From positions 1 to 64,000 of the forward strand of contig JAEIOD010000014.1 of NCBI GenBank assembly GCA_016342415.1: a DNA stretch of 64,000 bases, written 5' to 3'. Position 1 is the first letter of the stretch; every line of letters begins with the position of its first letter. The position numbers and the translations under genes are program-made. Origin of the DNA: Clostridiales bacterium (GTDB lineage: Bacteria; Bacillota; Clostridia; Peptostreptococcales; Acidaminobacteraceae). Below are positions 27,391 to 36,342 of this stretch, piece by piece. The notes beneath the pieces are model-generated. The model was not told the DNA's origin, did no database searches, and was given only the letters and a program-made list of their open reading frames with translations.

Positions 27391-28353
27391 TTAAAACAAA
27401 TGACATGCTACAAAATGTTCCTTCTCCACTTCTTTAATAACTGGAGTTACAAAATGACATACCTCTTTTTTATAAGAACATCTCGTTACAAATCTGCAAC
27501 CTGGGCTTGGATTAATCGGACTTGGAATTTCACCATCCAAGTGAATGCGATTTTTACTTTGGCTATAATCCGGATCTGGTTCTGGTATTGCCGAGAGTAA
27601 AGCTTGTGTATAGGGATGTAACGGTTTCTTATACAAGTTTTCACTTTTGGTCAGTTCTACCATATGGCCCAAGTACATCACTCCTACTCGATCTGAAATA
27701 TGTTTCACCATAGACAAATCATGTGCGATAAACAAATAAGTTAAACCCAGTTGTTCTTGTAATTGAATCAGAAGATTGACCACTTGTGCTTGAATCGATA
27801 CATCAAGGGCTGAGATCGGCTCATCACAAACGATAAACTCCGGTTCTATAGCAAGTGCTCTTGCAATACCAATTCTTTGACGTTGTCCCCCAGAAAATTC
27901 ATGAGGAAATCTTGAAGCGTGCTCATGGTTAAGACCTACTAAATCCAATAACTCATGAAGTCTAATGGTTCTTTCTTTGCCTCTATAAAGATCATGGATA
28001 TCGATACCTTCACAAATAATATCACCAACAGTCATTCTTGGATTAAGAGATGCATATGGATCTTGGAAAATAATTTGCATCTTTTTTGTGAGTGCTAATT
28101 TATCTTTAGCTGATTTTTTATGTATGGTTTCGCCTTTAAAGAACACCTCACCAGCGGTCGCGTCATAAAGTCCCATAATGGTTCTACCACATGTTGTTTT
28201 TCCACAACCCGACTCACCTACTAAACCTAGTGTTTCACCCAACTTGATGTCAAATGACACACCATCGACAGCTTTTAAATTTTGTTTTCTACCCACTTTA
28301 AAATGCTTTTTTAAATCTTTTACCTGTACCAATACCTCATTGTTATCTAACAT
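27391..28353 (-). CDS. oppF: Oligopeptide ABC transporter, ATP-binding protein OppF
   Basis: The 320-residue ATPase has Walker A GESGCGKTT, Q-loop IIFQDPYASLNPRM, signature FSGGQRQR, Walker B FIVCDEPISALD and H-loop AHDLS. The C-terminal oligopeptide/dipeptide extension PINPSPGCRFVTRC is present. It pairs with OppD to drive transport. Its start overlaps the OppD gene by 11 nt, after GAGGAGG. A 51-bp gap separates it from oppA. Confidence 0.93.
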   Translation of the reverse strand: MLDNNEVLVQVKDLKKHFKVGRKQNLKAVDGVSFDIKLGETLGLVGESGCGKTTCGRTIMGLYDATAGEVFFKGETIHKKSAKDKLALTKKMQIIFQDPYASLNPRMTVGDIICEGIDIHDLYRGKERTIRLHELLDLVGLNHEHASRFPHEFSGGQRQRIGIARALAIEPEFIVCDEPISALDVSIQAQVVNLLIQLQEQLGLTYLFIAHDLSMVKHISDRVGVMYLGHMVELTKSENLYKKPLHPYTQALLSAIPEPDPDYSQSKNRIHLDGEIPSPINPSPGCRFVTRCSYKKEVCHFVTPVIKEVEKEHFVACHLF

Positions 28354-29401
28354 AAACGACCTCCTCAGAATGGACTTCTATAGGATTTTCTGCGGTATAA
28401 CTTTCAACTGTATAGTCTATTTTTGGCGCTTTGGAATGTAGTAACCAACACGCTGCTTTATGCTCTGAAGTTATATCTGTAAACTCCGGAGATTTTTCTC
28501 TACATATATTCATACAGTATTCGCACCTCGCTGCAAATGAGCATCCTTTAGGTGGATTCAACAAATCTGGCGGTGTACCGTTTAGCGAGTACAGCTCTGT
28601 TTTATTTTCTGTATTTAACTTTGGTACCGATTTTAAAAGCGCCCAAGTATAAGGATGTTTGGGTTTATAGAAAATATCTCTACTATTACCAGTCTCAACA
28701 ATTTCACCAGCATACATCACTTGAATTCGGTCCGCCACTTCTGCAACTACACCCAAATCATGTGTTACTAAAATTACAGCTGTATTCAGTTTCTTTTGAA
28801 GAGATTTGATTAAATCCATAATCTGAGCTTGAATCGTTACATCAAGTGCAGTAGTTGGTTCATCTGCAATCAGTATTTTGGGATTACAAGCCAGTGCAAT
28901 AGCTATCATCGCTCTTTGTCTCATACCACCTGAGAATTCATGAGGATACTGTTTAACTCTTTGTTCTGGATTTGGTATGCCTACCATTTCCAATAAACTA
29001 ATCACGTCTTTAATGGCTTCTCTTTTAGATTTCCCTTGATGAATAATGATACTCTCGGCAATTTGGTCACCGATACGCATGGTTGGATTGAGCGATGTCA
29101 TCGGATCTTGGAATATCATTGAAATCTCTGATCCGCGTATACCAATCATGTCCTTATCGGAGAGTGATGTAAGCTCCCTATCACCTAAATAAATCTCAGA
29201 TTTTTCATGAATAATTGCTGGTGGTGATGGTAAGATTCTCAGTATCGATTTAGAGGTGACTGTTTTTCCACAGCCCGACTCACCAACTATTGCCAATGTC
29301 TCACCTTCATTTAAATGAAAACTAACACCTCTTACAGCTTGGTTTTCTCCTGCATATGTTTTAAAGGAAATTCTAAGGTCTTTAACTTCTAATATTTTCA
29401 T
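28343..29401 (-). CDS. oppD: Oligopeptide ABC transporter, ATP-binding protein OppD
   Basis: The 352-residue ATPase has Walker A GESGCGKTV, Q-loop IFQDPMTSLNPTM, signature FSGGMRQR, Walker B ILIADEPTTALD and H-loop VTHDLG. The C-terminal cysteine-bearing extension CSFAARCEYC is typical of OppD/DppD. It lies 10 bp after oppC. An unusually long acidic tail ends the protein. Confidence 0.93.
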   Translation of the reverse strand: MKILEVKDLRISFKTYAGENQAVRGVSFHLNEGETLAIVGESGCGKTVTSKSILRILPSPPAIIHEKSEIYLGDRELTSLSDKDMIGIRGSEISMIFQDPMTSLNPTMRIGDQIAESIIIHQGKSKREAIKDVISLLEMVGIPNPEQRVKQYPHEFSGGMRQRAMIAIALACNPKILIADEPTTALDVTIQAQIMDLIKSLQKKLNTAVILVTHDLGVVAEVADRIQVMYAGEIVETGNSRDIFYKPKHPYTWALLKSVPKLNTENKTELYSLNGTPPDLLNPPKGCSFAARCEYCMNICREKSPEFTDITSEHKAACWLLHSKAPKIDYTVESYTAENPIEVHSEEVVYVR

Positions 29402-29411
29402 GATGCCTCCA

Positions 29412-30350
29412 TTATTGTCTTAGTTTTGGGTCGAGGGCATCTGTTAAGCCATCACCAATCAAGTTAAACGCCAACATGGTAAAAACAATCATCATACAAG
29501 GGAAGAACAGTTGATAAGGATAAAACATCAAAGACCCTCTTCCTGATGCTGCTAAAGCACCCCAACTTGTTTCTGGCGGCTGAATACCGATACCTAAGAA
29601 ACTAAGCGTTGCTTCGCTGAATATAAACATGGGGATTGAGAATGTGATTGAAACCATAATGATGCCCATTGCATTCGGCAGTAGATGTTTCATAATGATT
29701 CTTTTGGTGTTACCACCGAGTGCCTTCGAAGCCAATACAAATTCTTGGTTCTTAATTTGCAGTACTTGCCCACGTACCAGTCTTGTTGTACCACCCCATG
29801 AAGTTAAGGTCATGGCAAATATTAAAGACAACATACTCCTTCCAAGTGTTATGGAAAGTATGATTACAACGACCAAATACGGTATACTCACAATAATTTC
29901 TACAAGTCGCATGATGATGTCATCAACGACACCACCTTTATAACCTGCGATACCACCTAGTATTGAACCAATTGTAAACATTACTGCTGTACAAGTCAGT
30001 CCAATAACAATTGAAATTCTTCCTCCGACACAAACTCTAGTAAATAAGTCTCGTCCGGCTTTATCTGTACCAAACCAATGATCTGGACTCGGTCCTTGGT
30101 CCTCTATTTCATAATCCATTCTTGAGTAATCATATCCAGTAATTGCTGGTCCAAATATTGTAAAGAACACAACCAAACTCAATATGATCAATCCAATCAA
30201 TGCCAATTTATTCTTCTTAAAACGACGCCATACATCTTTCCAATAAGTTAAACTCGGTTTAGATATCAACTCAGCATCTAAATCCTCACAACCTATAATT
30301 TCAAAGGCATCATCCATTTCCTCAATTTCTAATGTCATTTTTTCAGCCAT
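29412..30350 (-). CDS. oppC: Oligopeptide ABC transporter, permease OppC
   Basis: The 312-residue protein has an acidic N-terminal extension (about 35 residues), the OppC N-terminal segment WKDVWRRFKKNKLALIGL, six transmembrane helices and the EAA loop SKALGGNTKRIIMKHLLPNA. The GTDKAGRDLFTRV motif is diagnostic of OppC/DppC. It lies 8 bp after oppB and starts after AGGAGG. Confidence 0.93.
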   Translation of the reverse strand: MAEKMTLEIEEMDDAFEIIGCEDLDAELISKPSLTYWKDVWRRFKKNKLALIGLIILSLVVFFTIFGPAITGYDYSRMDYEIEDQGPSPDHWFGTDKAGRDLFTRVCVGGRISIVIGLTCTAVMFTIGSILGGIAGYKGGVVDDIIMRLVEIIVSIPYLVVVIILSITLGRSMLSLIFAMTLTSWGGTTRLVRGQVLQIKNQEFVLASKALGGNTKRIIMKHLLPNAMGIIMVSITFSIPMFIFSEATLSFLGIGIQPPETSWGALAASGRGSLMFYPYQLFFPCMMIVFTMLAFNLIGDGLTDALDPKLRQ

Positions 30351-30358
30351 AACGCCTC

Positions 30359-31291
30359 CTATAACTTCCCTTTAGCAACACGAATTCTCGGATCCGCAAT
30401 ACCATACATAATATCTACTAGTATTAGAATGAAAATATAGAATGCTGCAAAGAAAGCAGTCATACCAAGAATCATACTGTAATCAGAATCTTGTACTGCT
30501 TTAACATAATAAGATCCTAATCCAGGAATACCAAAAAATGATTCTAAAATAAATGATCCACCAAACAAACCTGCTAAACTACCACCTAACATTGTGATGA
30601 TTGGAATCGATGCATTTCTAAGAACATGTTTTCTAATCAAACGTCCTTTTGAAACCCCTTTGGCTTTTGCTGTAACTATGTAATCCTCATTTACAACACC
30701 AATCGTACTGTTTCTCATATACTTTGTGTATCCTGCCAGTCCGCCAATTGTCATCGCCATAACAGGCATCACGTAGTGAACCGGCTCTCCCCAACCAAAG
30801 ATTGGTGTCAGCTGCCATTTGAAAGCGACAAAGTACTGGAGCAAAGCTGCAAAGACAAAACTCGGTATACATATGGCGACAACCACCATAACCCGTATGA
30901 TTTGATCCGCAATTTTTTCTCTGAACAAACCGGCTATGGTTCCTAAGAACAGTCCAATAATAAGTTGTAATACAATTGCAATACCGACAATTCGACCTGA
31001 CACTGGTGCATTTTTTGCAATGACCTCATTTACTGATCTTCCAACATAAATATAAGAGTCTCCCAAATCACCTGTTGCTAAACTCTTCATATAAAGGATA
31101 TACCGTTCAAACATTGACTTATCAAGACCATATTTTTTTTCTATGGTTTCTCTTGCACTGTCTGGCAGTTGTCGGATTTTGGCTGATACAGGATCACCTG
31201 GTGCCATATTGACCAATAAAAAAGTAAGAGTCACAATAATAATCAGTGTCATAAATCCAATTACCAGTCTCCTACTAATAAAACGTAACAT
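30359..31291 (-). CDS. oppB: Oligopeptide ABC transporter, permease OppB
   Basis: The 310-residue protein has six transmembrane helices, the OppB opening MLRFISRRLVIGFMTL with VNMAPGDPV, and the EAA loop TAKAKGVSKGRLIRKHVLRNA. It is the first gene of the oppBCDFA operon, with GGGGGGAGG before its start. The upstream region is very AT-rich, and no convincing promoter could be picked. Confidence 0.93.
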   Translation of the reverse strand: MLRFISRRLVIGFMTLIIIVTLTFLLVNMAPGDPVSAKIRQLPDSARETIEKKYGLDKSMFERYILYMKSLATGDLGDSYIYVGRSVNEVIAKNAPVSGRIVGIAIVLQLIIGLFLGTIAGLFREKIADQIIRVMVVVAICIPSFVFAALLQYFVAFKWQLTPIFGWGEPVHYVMPVMAMTIGGLAGYTKYMRNSTIGVVNEDYIVTAKAKGVSKGRLIRKHVLRNASIPIITMLGGSLAGLFGGSFILESFFGIPGLGSYYVKAVQDSDYSMILGMTAFFAAFYIFILILVDIMYGIADPRIRVAKGKL

Positions 31292-31750
31292 ATGTTGCCT
31301 CCCCCCAAAGATAATAGTACATATACTTCAATTAGTAGTTTATTCGACTAAATTAAAGTATATATATAACTATTTCAACTATATTTAAATAATACCTTAA
31401 CATTAATCAAAAGACAAAACATTTTTTATATTCAGTTAATTCTATTCAAACCTACATTCAACTCTTTGTATATATTTAATAATTGCATATATACTAAAAA
31501 TAATATAGCTTTACTTAAAACAAACGCTATATACACTCTTTGGGAATCAAATATTAAGATATATTCATATTTACATTGCCTTTTTACTATATAATAGAAC
31601 ACTTTCGAATTTTATTTGTATACACTTTACAAATTATATAGTTCAATTATCTCTATTTATTTATTATATAACATCATTTTATAAGATGTAGATTCAATCT
31701 ATACTGTAATAGTCCATTAATATTAAAAAAAAAAAAAAAATACACATCGA
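31292..31750. other. AT-rich intergenic region upstream of oppB
   Basis: About 430 bp of very AT-rich DNA separates oppB from the next gene. It has many TATA-like runs but no open frame with a ribosome binding site on either strand and no riboswitch I can recognise. The right end holds a 16-base A run and a terminator. It is presumably the opp promoter region. Confidence 0.5.
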
Positions 31751-31764
31751 TTAAATCGATGTGT
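31725..31764 (-). terminator. Strong terminator of the DUF6572-like gene
   Basis: ACACATCGAT / ATCGATGTGT is a perfect 10-bp stem with a TAA loop at 31742-31764, followed on the minus strand by about sixteen T residues. Confidence 0.9.
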
Positions 31765-32077
31765 CCTCATAATTAATAAATTCTAACTGGTAACCTGTAT
31801 CTTCTAGTACCGTTTTTACTTGTTCAATAAACTTTATTCCCTCTTCAGTAGGTTTATATTCGAAAATTACCTTGATAATGGTATCTAAATCGGCTACACT
31901 TGGATATTTTTTCTTTAAAGTACCATTTTCTATAAAAGCCACATAGCTTAAAATCTTCTCTTGAATCATATCAATATGTTCTCTGGGTGTTTCCCAATTT
32001 TGATCATCTATGATAATTAAGTTTACAACCTTCAGAATTTCATCAAATGCTACTAAATCAATAATATGTGTATCCAT
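31751..32077 (-). CDS. DUF6572-like protein, function unknown
   Basis: The 108-residue soluble protein has the pattern of a small conserved family: IIDLVAFDEILKVVNLIIIDD, then WETPREHIDMIQEKILSYVAFIENG. I associate this with DUF6572 from memory. It is acidic with no signal peptide or membrane segment. The start follows AAGGAAGGTTATAAG. It is monocistronic with a strong terminator. The role is unknown. Confidence 0.65.
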   Translation of the reverse strand: MDTHIIDLVAFDEILKVVNLIIIDDQNWETPREHIDMIQEKILSYVAFIENGTLKKKYPSVADLDTIIKVIFEYKPTEEGIKFIEQVKTVLEDTGYQLEFINYEDTSI

Positions 32078-32144
32078 CTTATAACCTTCCTTTTTCTTAT
32101 TCCATGTTATTATAACACAATTTGATACTAGAAAAAATCAAAAA

Positions 32145-32173
32145 TTAAAAACACCAGCATTTCGGCTGGTGTT
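32145..32173 (-). terminator. Terminator of the OFA transporter gene
   Basis: AACACCAGC / GCTGGTGTT is a 9-bp stem with an ATTTCG loop at 32150-32173, followed on the minus strand by T-rich sequence. Confidence 0.85.
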
Positions 32174-32188
32174 CCTTATTTTTATTAA

Positions 32189-33400
32189 TTATGCAGTTTT
32201 CTTAGTTGATAAAGCAGCTTTTTTTGGCTTTTTCATCACAATTGACAATACCAAACCAACTATAGCCACACCAACCGAAACATAGAACATTTGATCGTAA
32301 ACTAAAGCTTTCTTCAAGAATGGTCCAACAAGTGCTGCTAAACCGTATGCAATAAAGATAAGACCATAGTTGGTTCCTAAGTTGTTAACACCATAGAAGT
32401 CTCCTACTAATGGTGGAACAACAGCTAATAGTCCACCGAATCCTACTGCGATACCACCTAAAGCTGCGAAGAACATTACTGCACTTCCGCCACCTTTTGA
32501 CATTAATAAAATACCAACAGCAGCAATTGTAATTGTAAATAATCCTGTTACAACTTTTCTCAAACCAAATTTATCTGCCGCAGCGCCAGCTCCCAATCTA
32601 CCTAATGTGTTGAAGATAGCAATAAGAACAACAGCATTTGCAGCCATTGCAGCTGTTAAACCAACAAATTCCTCACCAATACCTACTGCTAAACCAATAG
32701 CTAATAGTCCAGGGATACAACCTACAAAGAACATTACCCACATCATTGGGAATGCAGATGTTTTAGTCATTTCTTTTGCTGTAAACTCATGATCAGTTGA
32801 TCCAGCAGCACCAGCTTTAACTTTTGGCTCAGAGAACAATTGAGCACCAATTGTACAGAACACTAAGTAAATAACACCTAAGTATAAAAATGTTTTATCA
32901 GGTCCAATCGCTTCATTTTCTAAGAATATTTTAATGATTGGCTTAAATAGAATTGAACCTACTCCAAATGCACCAACACCAATACCAGTAATTGTTCCTT
33001 TTATTTCTGGGAACCATTTAACAAGTGTAGCAAGCGGACATACGTATGCAAATCCAACACCCGTTCCTCCAATTACACCATATGTGATATAAATAAGTGG
33101 AAGTGATGGGAAGTTTAATAATACGATACCAGTTAATAAAACTCCTGAACCATATAACAATCCCCCAATTGTTGCCACTTTTCTTGGTCCAATTTTCTTT
33201 AACAATTTACCAGACACTAATGTTGATAAAGCAAAGAATAAAATTGCAATTGAGAATGTTAATACTATCCCTGATGTTTCCCATCCGTGAGTTGCCGCAA
33301 GTGGCCCATTAAACATACTCCAAGTATAAATTGATCCTAAACAGATCTGTAAAATAATTGCACCTAGTAGTACCAAATACTTATTTCCTTTGTTTTCCAT
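32189..33400 (-). CDS. OFA-family MFS transporter (oxalate/formate antiporter-like)
   Basis: The 403-residue protein has twelve transmembrane helices. The family opening LGAIILQICLGSIYTWSMF and the GIGVGAFGVGS region in helix 5 fit OxlT-like OFA members. The loop KKIGPRKVATIGG is the MFS motif A region. It likely exchanges a small carboxylate; the substrate cannot be deduced. The start follows TAGGGGAATATA. It is a single gene with its own terminator. Confidence 0.88.
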   Translation of the reverse strand: MENKGNKYLVLLGAIILQICLGSIYTWSMFNGPLAATHGWETSGIVLTFSIAILFFALSTLVSGKLLKKIGPRKVATIGGLLYGSGVLLTGIVLLNFPSLPLIYITYGVIGGTGVGFAYVCPLATLVKWFPEIKGTITGIGVGAFGVGSILFKPIIKIFLENEAIGPDKTFLYLGVIYLVFCTIGAQLFSEPKVKAGAAGSTDHEFTAKEMTKTSAFPMMWVMFFVGCIPGLLAIGLAVGIGEEFVGLTAAMAANAVVLIAIFNTLGRLGAGAAADKFGLRKVVTGLFTITIAAVGILLMSKGGGSAVMFFAALGGIAVGFGGLLAVVPPLVGDFYGVNNLGTNYGLIFIAYGLAALVGPFLKKALVYDQMFYVSVGVAIVGLVLSIVMKKPKKAALSTKKTA

Positions 33401-33518
33401 TATATTCCCCTAACTTTCATCGATTAATCTTCTGAACAAATGCCAAACCATTTAATCAGCAAAGACCATCCTATTATATAAACATTTTCTCAATATTTCA
33501 ATACATTTTTTTTATAAG

Positions 33519-33546
33519 TAGAAAGAAGTGCTATTTAAGCACTTCT
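33519..33546 (-). terminator. Probable terminator of the conserved unknown gene
   Basis: AGAAGTGCT / AGCACTTCT is a 9-bp stem with an ATTTA loop at 33524-33546; the following T-run on the minus strand is short and interrupted. Confidence 0.6.
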
Positions 33547-34064
33547 ATTAACTTTTCTTCTATATATTTTTCTAGCTCTACATCCCCAATTAAAACACTA
33601 TCATCCACAAAGCTTGTTCTTATTCTAAAGAAGTTGATCAACAGCTTATTTTCAATGATTCTGAACTCATCATCATGAATTGGTGAGAAATATACTTCTA
33701 ATGTATCATATTTCTTTGGATTGTCAGCAACAGATACTTTTGATACCAGATTATCTAAATTAAGCTTTTTGATTGGCATAATCATGGAAGCTGTTAATTC
33801 AAGGTCTTCCATTGCCCACATGTTTAAGTTCCAAAACTTTCTCTCACTTTTATTTCCTGAAAAAGGTTCTCTGTTTTTTATTGCAGACAATGCTCTTCTT
33901 ACTGATTCAGCGTTAAATTCATCATCGTATACCAACTTAACTGCATCCATTTCCCCTAAATCATGAAAGAATTTTTCATCCACTTGATCCTTTTCACTGG
34001 CAGCAATCCAAAAGAAGTGAAGTGCTTCAATTGCCTCTAAATTTAATTTAATATTTTTGATCAT
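33531..34064 (-). CDS. Conserved protein of unknown function (TDE2712-like)
   Basis: The 177-residue soluble protein has a distinctive start, MIKNIKLNLEAIEALHFFWI, and a central SGNKSERKFWNLNMWAMEDL. It seems to belong to a small conserved family that I recall under the label TDE2712; no function is known to me. There are no cysteines, metal motifs or membrane segments. ATG 34064 follows TGGAGGTCAAA, and a promoter lies 30 bp upstream. Confidence 0.6.
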   Translation of the reverse strand: MIKNIKLNLEAIEALHFFWIAASEKDQVDEKFFHDLGEMDAVKLVYDDEFNAESVRRALSAIKNREPFSGNKSERKFWNLNMWAMEDLELTASMIMPIKKLNLDNLVSKVSVADNPKKYDTLEVYFSPIHDDEFRIIENKLLINFFRIRTSFVDDSVLIGDVELEKYIEEKLIEVLK

Positions 34065-34095
34065 TTTGACCTCCATTTAATTTATTCCCAAATGC

Positions 34096-34124
34096 ATTAT
34101 ATCGCTTTCAATATAATACTTCAA
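34096..34124 (-). promoter_or_regulatory. Promoter of the conserved unknown gene
   Basis: On the minus strand TTGAAG (34124-34119) and TATAAT (34101-34096) are 17 bp apart, with the start codon at 34064. Confidence 0.65.
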
Positions 34125-34224
34125 TACCGCAGAGTAAATATAAACGAACATCGATAAAATACAAATTTACAAGATGATATTCGAGCAATACTTTTCTCAC
34201 ATATGACTTGTTTCAAAAGAATAA

Positions 34225-34247
34225 AATCAAAAAGACCTTACGGTCTT
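34225..34247 (-). terminator. Terminator of the glycosidase operon
   Basis: AAGACC / GGTCTT with a 4-nt TTAC loop at 34232-34247, followed on the minus strand by TTTTGATTTT. Confidence 0.75.
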
Positions 34248-35325
34248 ATGGTAATACAATAAAATTATTCGCAACAGGTCGTTCGTTGCCATCTGATGGT
34301 TTATTAAGTATCTTGCCGTTAAAATACATGGCTGTTGAACCACCACCATCTAAGTTATAAGCATCTTTTACACCAAGTTCCAATAGTTTATCTTGTAATC
34401 TTTCCAGTGTGATGCCTGCACTGTACTCACCTTGTCGACCATCTACAACGATTACTATTAAATCATCATTTGCATACTGTCCAATAATCGTTCTTGGATG
34501 TTTTGTCTTTGCCCAGGCACTCGGTAACGTTACTTTCTCTCCATCTTTTATCAATATTGGAATAAAACTAACACCTTGATAAGGATTCATGTCTTCTACT
34601 TCTTGAGCCGATTTGGGAATATCTCCTACCAAATCACCTTTTTTATTGATGCCAACGAAGAATAAATCCTCATTTGATTTAGGCACAAACTCTTTAATGA
34701 CTTCACCATCAACAACTGCACCACCTATCATCGTTGAAACCAATTCACCATTTACTCTTCCAGCACCAAAGCCACCACCGTTAATTGCAAGGACAGCACC
34801 TGTTCTTATCGCTGCATCAGAGGTCGTTTCAAGTTTTCCGATTTCACCCTCAGCCAAGGACAATTTAAATACTTCAGGATTAAAAAGTTTTATTTTAGCG
34901 ATATAACCCCTATAACCCAATTCTTTTAACTCAAATATTTTTATTTCGGATGAATTACTTAAATAAAAGTCTATCGGTTCACCCAAGGCTCTTGTAATAC
35001 GTTGTTCATATATATCATCAGAGAGATATTTCTGATCTCTACTGCTTTCAATTGAGCGATTAATTTGAGTGGTATACTCTGAAAAGACAGCTTCAAATTC
35101 ATTTACCGTTGTTTGAATATCTGTCATTTTAATAGATAAAGCTCTTAAATCTATCGTCACTTCATCAATTTCTGCATCTATTGAAGCAATATCTATGCGT
35201 TTTATTTCTTCTTTTTGGTAATCAAAAATCCCTATACTTGAATCATCAGCATAACTTTTCGCTACAAACACAAATGCCAGTACTGGCGCAAGTAAAAATA
35301 GTAGAAAAACCCATATTTTATTCAC
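34246..35325 (-). CDS. Phosphodiester glycosidase/NAGPA-domain exported protein
   Basis: The 359-residue protein has an N-terminal membrane anchor or signal (IWVFLLFLLAPVLAFVF), a short coiled coil (about 40-90) and a C-terminal NAGPA-like domain. The latter shows AINGGGFGAGRVNG, VVVDGRQ-type strand IVVDGRQGEYSAG and the signature YNLDGGGSTAMYF. Family members act on phosphodiester-linked N-acetylglucosamine or on exopolysaccharides outside the membrane. The start codon is GTG with GGAGG 8 nt before; it overlaps the upstream stop by 8 nt, so translation is coupled. Confidence 0.85.
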   Translation of the reverse strand: MNKIWVFLLFLLAPVLAFVFVAKSYADDSSIGIFDYQKEEIKRIDIASIDAEIDEVTIDLRALSIKMTDIQTTVNEFEAVFSEYTTQINRSIESSRDQKYLSDDIYEQRITRALGEPIDFYLSNSSEIKIFELKELGYRGYIAKIKLFNPEVFKLSLAEGEIGKLETTSDAAIRTGAVLAINGGGFGAGRVNGELVSTMIGGAVVDGEVIKEFVPKSNEDLFFVGINKKGDLVGDIPKSAQEVEDMNPYQGVSFIPILIKDGEKVTLPSAWAKTKHPRTIIGQYANDDLIVIVVDGRQGEYSAGITLERLQDKLLELGVKDAYNLDGGGSTAMYFNGKILNKPSDGNERPVANNFIVLP

Positions 35326-35806
35326 TTGGAGCCTCCAATAAAATATTTAGACTCTTTCTAAGTTCTTGTAAACCATTGTCAAGGTCTTGTATTTTAGAAC
35401 CAATTTCAGCTTGTATCTGTACAGAATTCGTAACGCTCGTATCGATGATATCAATACTCGACTTTAATGATCTCACTTCCAAACTGAAAAGTAATATTTC
35501 TTCATTTAAAGCAGTGATTTCACTTCTTAATTTACCAATATCTCCATTTAAAGCTTCAATGTCTTTATTCAACTCTGCATTTTGCTCTACCAAACGTTGT
35601 TGACTTTCTATACCACGCATTTCAACCGCTAATAAAGCATCATCAATATACTCTTTTCCTAAATCGATACCATACTTGACTATAAATAGCCAAGCAGAAA
35701 TTAAAACCACTATAATAAAACCCATTAGGACGCGTTTTAATATTTTCTTTTTCTTAGCTTTATCTGAATGTTTATCAGAACGGCGTTCTACGACTTCCAT
35801 ACTCAT
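35318..35806 (-). CDS. Membrane-anchored coiled-coil protein
   Basis: The 162-residue protein has a basic cytoplasmic N-terminus, one transmembrane helix (about residues 25-48, RVLMGFIIVVLISAWLFIV), and a long extracytoplasmic coiled coil with two heptad blocks (about 68-110 and 115-155). No family is recognised. It overlaps the glycosidase gene, which also has an N-terminal coiled coil, so the two could form a complex; this is inference. The start follows GGAGTGAGTC. Confidence 0.7.
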   Translation of the reverse strand: MSMEVVERRSDKHSDKAKKKKILKRVLMGFIIVVLISAWLFIVKYGIDLGKEYIDDALLAVEMRGIESQQRLVEQNAELNKDIEALNGDIGKLRSEITALNEEILLFSLEVRSLKSSIDIIDTSVTNSVQIQAEIGSKIQDLDNGLQELRKSLNILLEAPSE

Positions 35807-35817
35807 GACTCACTCCA

Positions 35818-36246
35818 CTATCCTTCTTGTCGACCGACAAATTTCACCAAACCCGTCATATTATCTTCTTCTTTAATGAATTTAAAGCCTAATTTTTTTA
35901 GCACTTTCAAATCTTTACCATCTGTTTCAATGATTATTTCATCAACACGTTCTGCTTGTTTCACATACTCCAGTAAAGCTCTGGCAACACCTTGTTTTCT
36001 ATAATCCTCTTCAACAGCTAAGTGCATAATTTGAACAAATGCATTGTCGACTCTTTTTACGCCAATAATACCAACAATATCTTCCATTTCGCAGACATAA
36101 AAACTACCTTGTTGTTTACCATAAATGCCATCAGCAACAGTTTTAACTCTTCCATCTGTAGGGTTAAACATTGCTAATCTAACGATTTTATTGATTTGTG
36201 AATTTGTAATAATTTCATTATGATTGTCTATTTTATAAATATTCAT
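35818..36246 (-). CDS. GNAT-family N-acetyltransferase
   Basis: The 142-residue protein has the GNAT core: FVQIMHLAVEEDYRKQGVARALLEY, with RKQGVA as the acetyl-CoA loop, and a C-terminal LKKLGFKFIKEED. The substrate is unknown. ATG 36246 follows AAAGGAGAG. It lies 11 bp upstream of the coiled-coil gene on the same strand, so the three genes 36246-34246 may form an operon. Confidence 0.8.
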   Translation of the reverse strand: MNIYKIDNHNEIITNSQINKIVRLAMFNPTDGRVKTVADGIYGKQQGSFYVCEMEDIVGIIGVKRVDNAFVQIMHLAVEEDYRKQGVARALLEYVKQAERVDEIIIETDGKDLKVLKKLGFKFIKEEDNMTGLVKFVGRQEG

Positions 36247-36342
36247 TTTAAACTCTCCTTTAATCGAATTCATTGTAGCACATGAGCCTGAAATTAACAG
36301 TAATTAAGTGCATCTGTAATATACTGAAATATTATTTTTGTA

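Noticed and set aside
31292..31740. Possible riboswitch or small RNA upstream of oppB
   Set aside because: No conserved aptamer pieces could be recognised in this AT-rich stretch; only weak TATA-like boxes.
33524..33546. Hairpin read as a possible regulatory element
   Set aside because: It overlaps the 3' end of the unknown gene, so a weak terminator explains it better.
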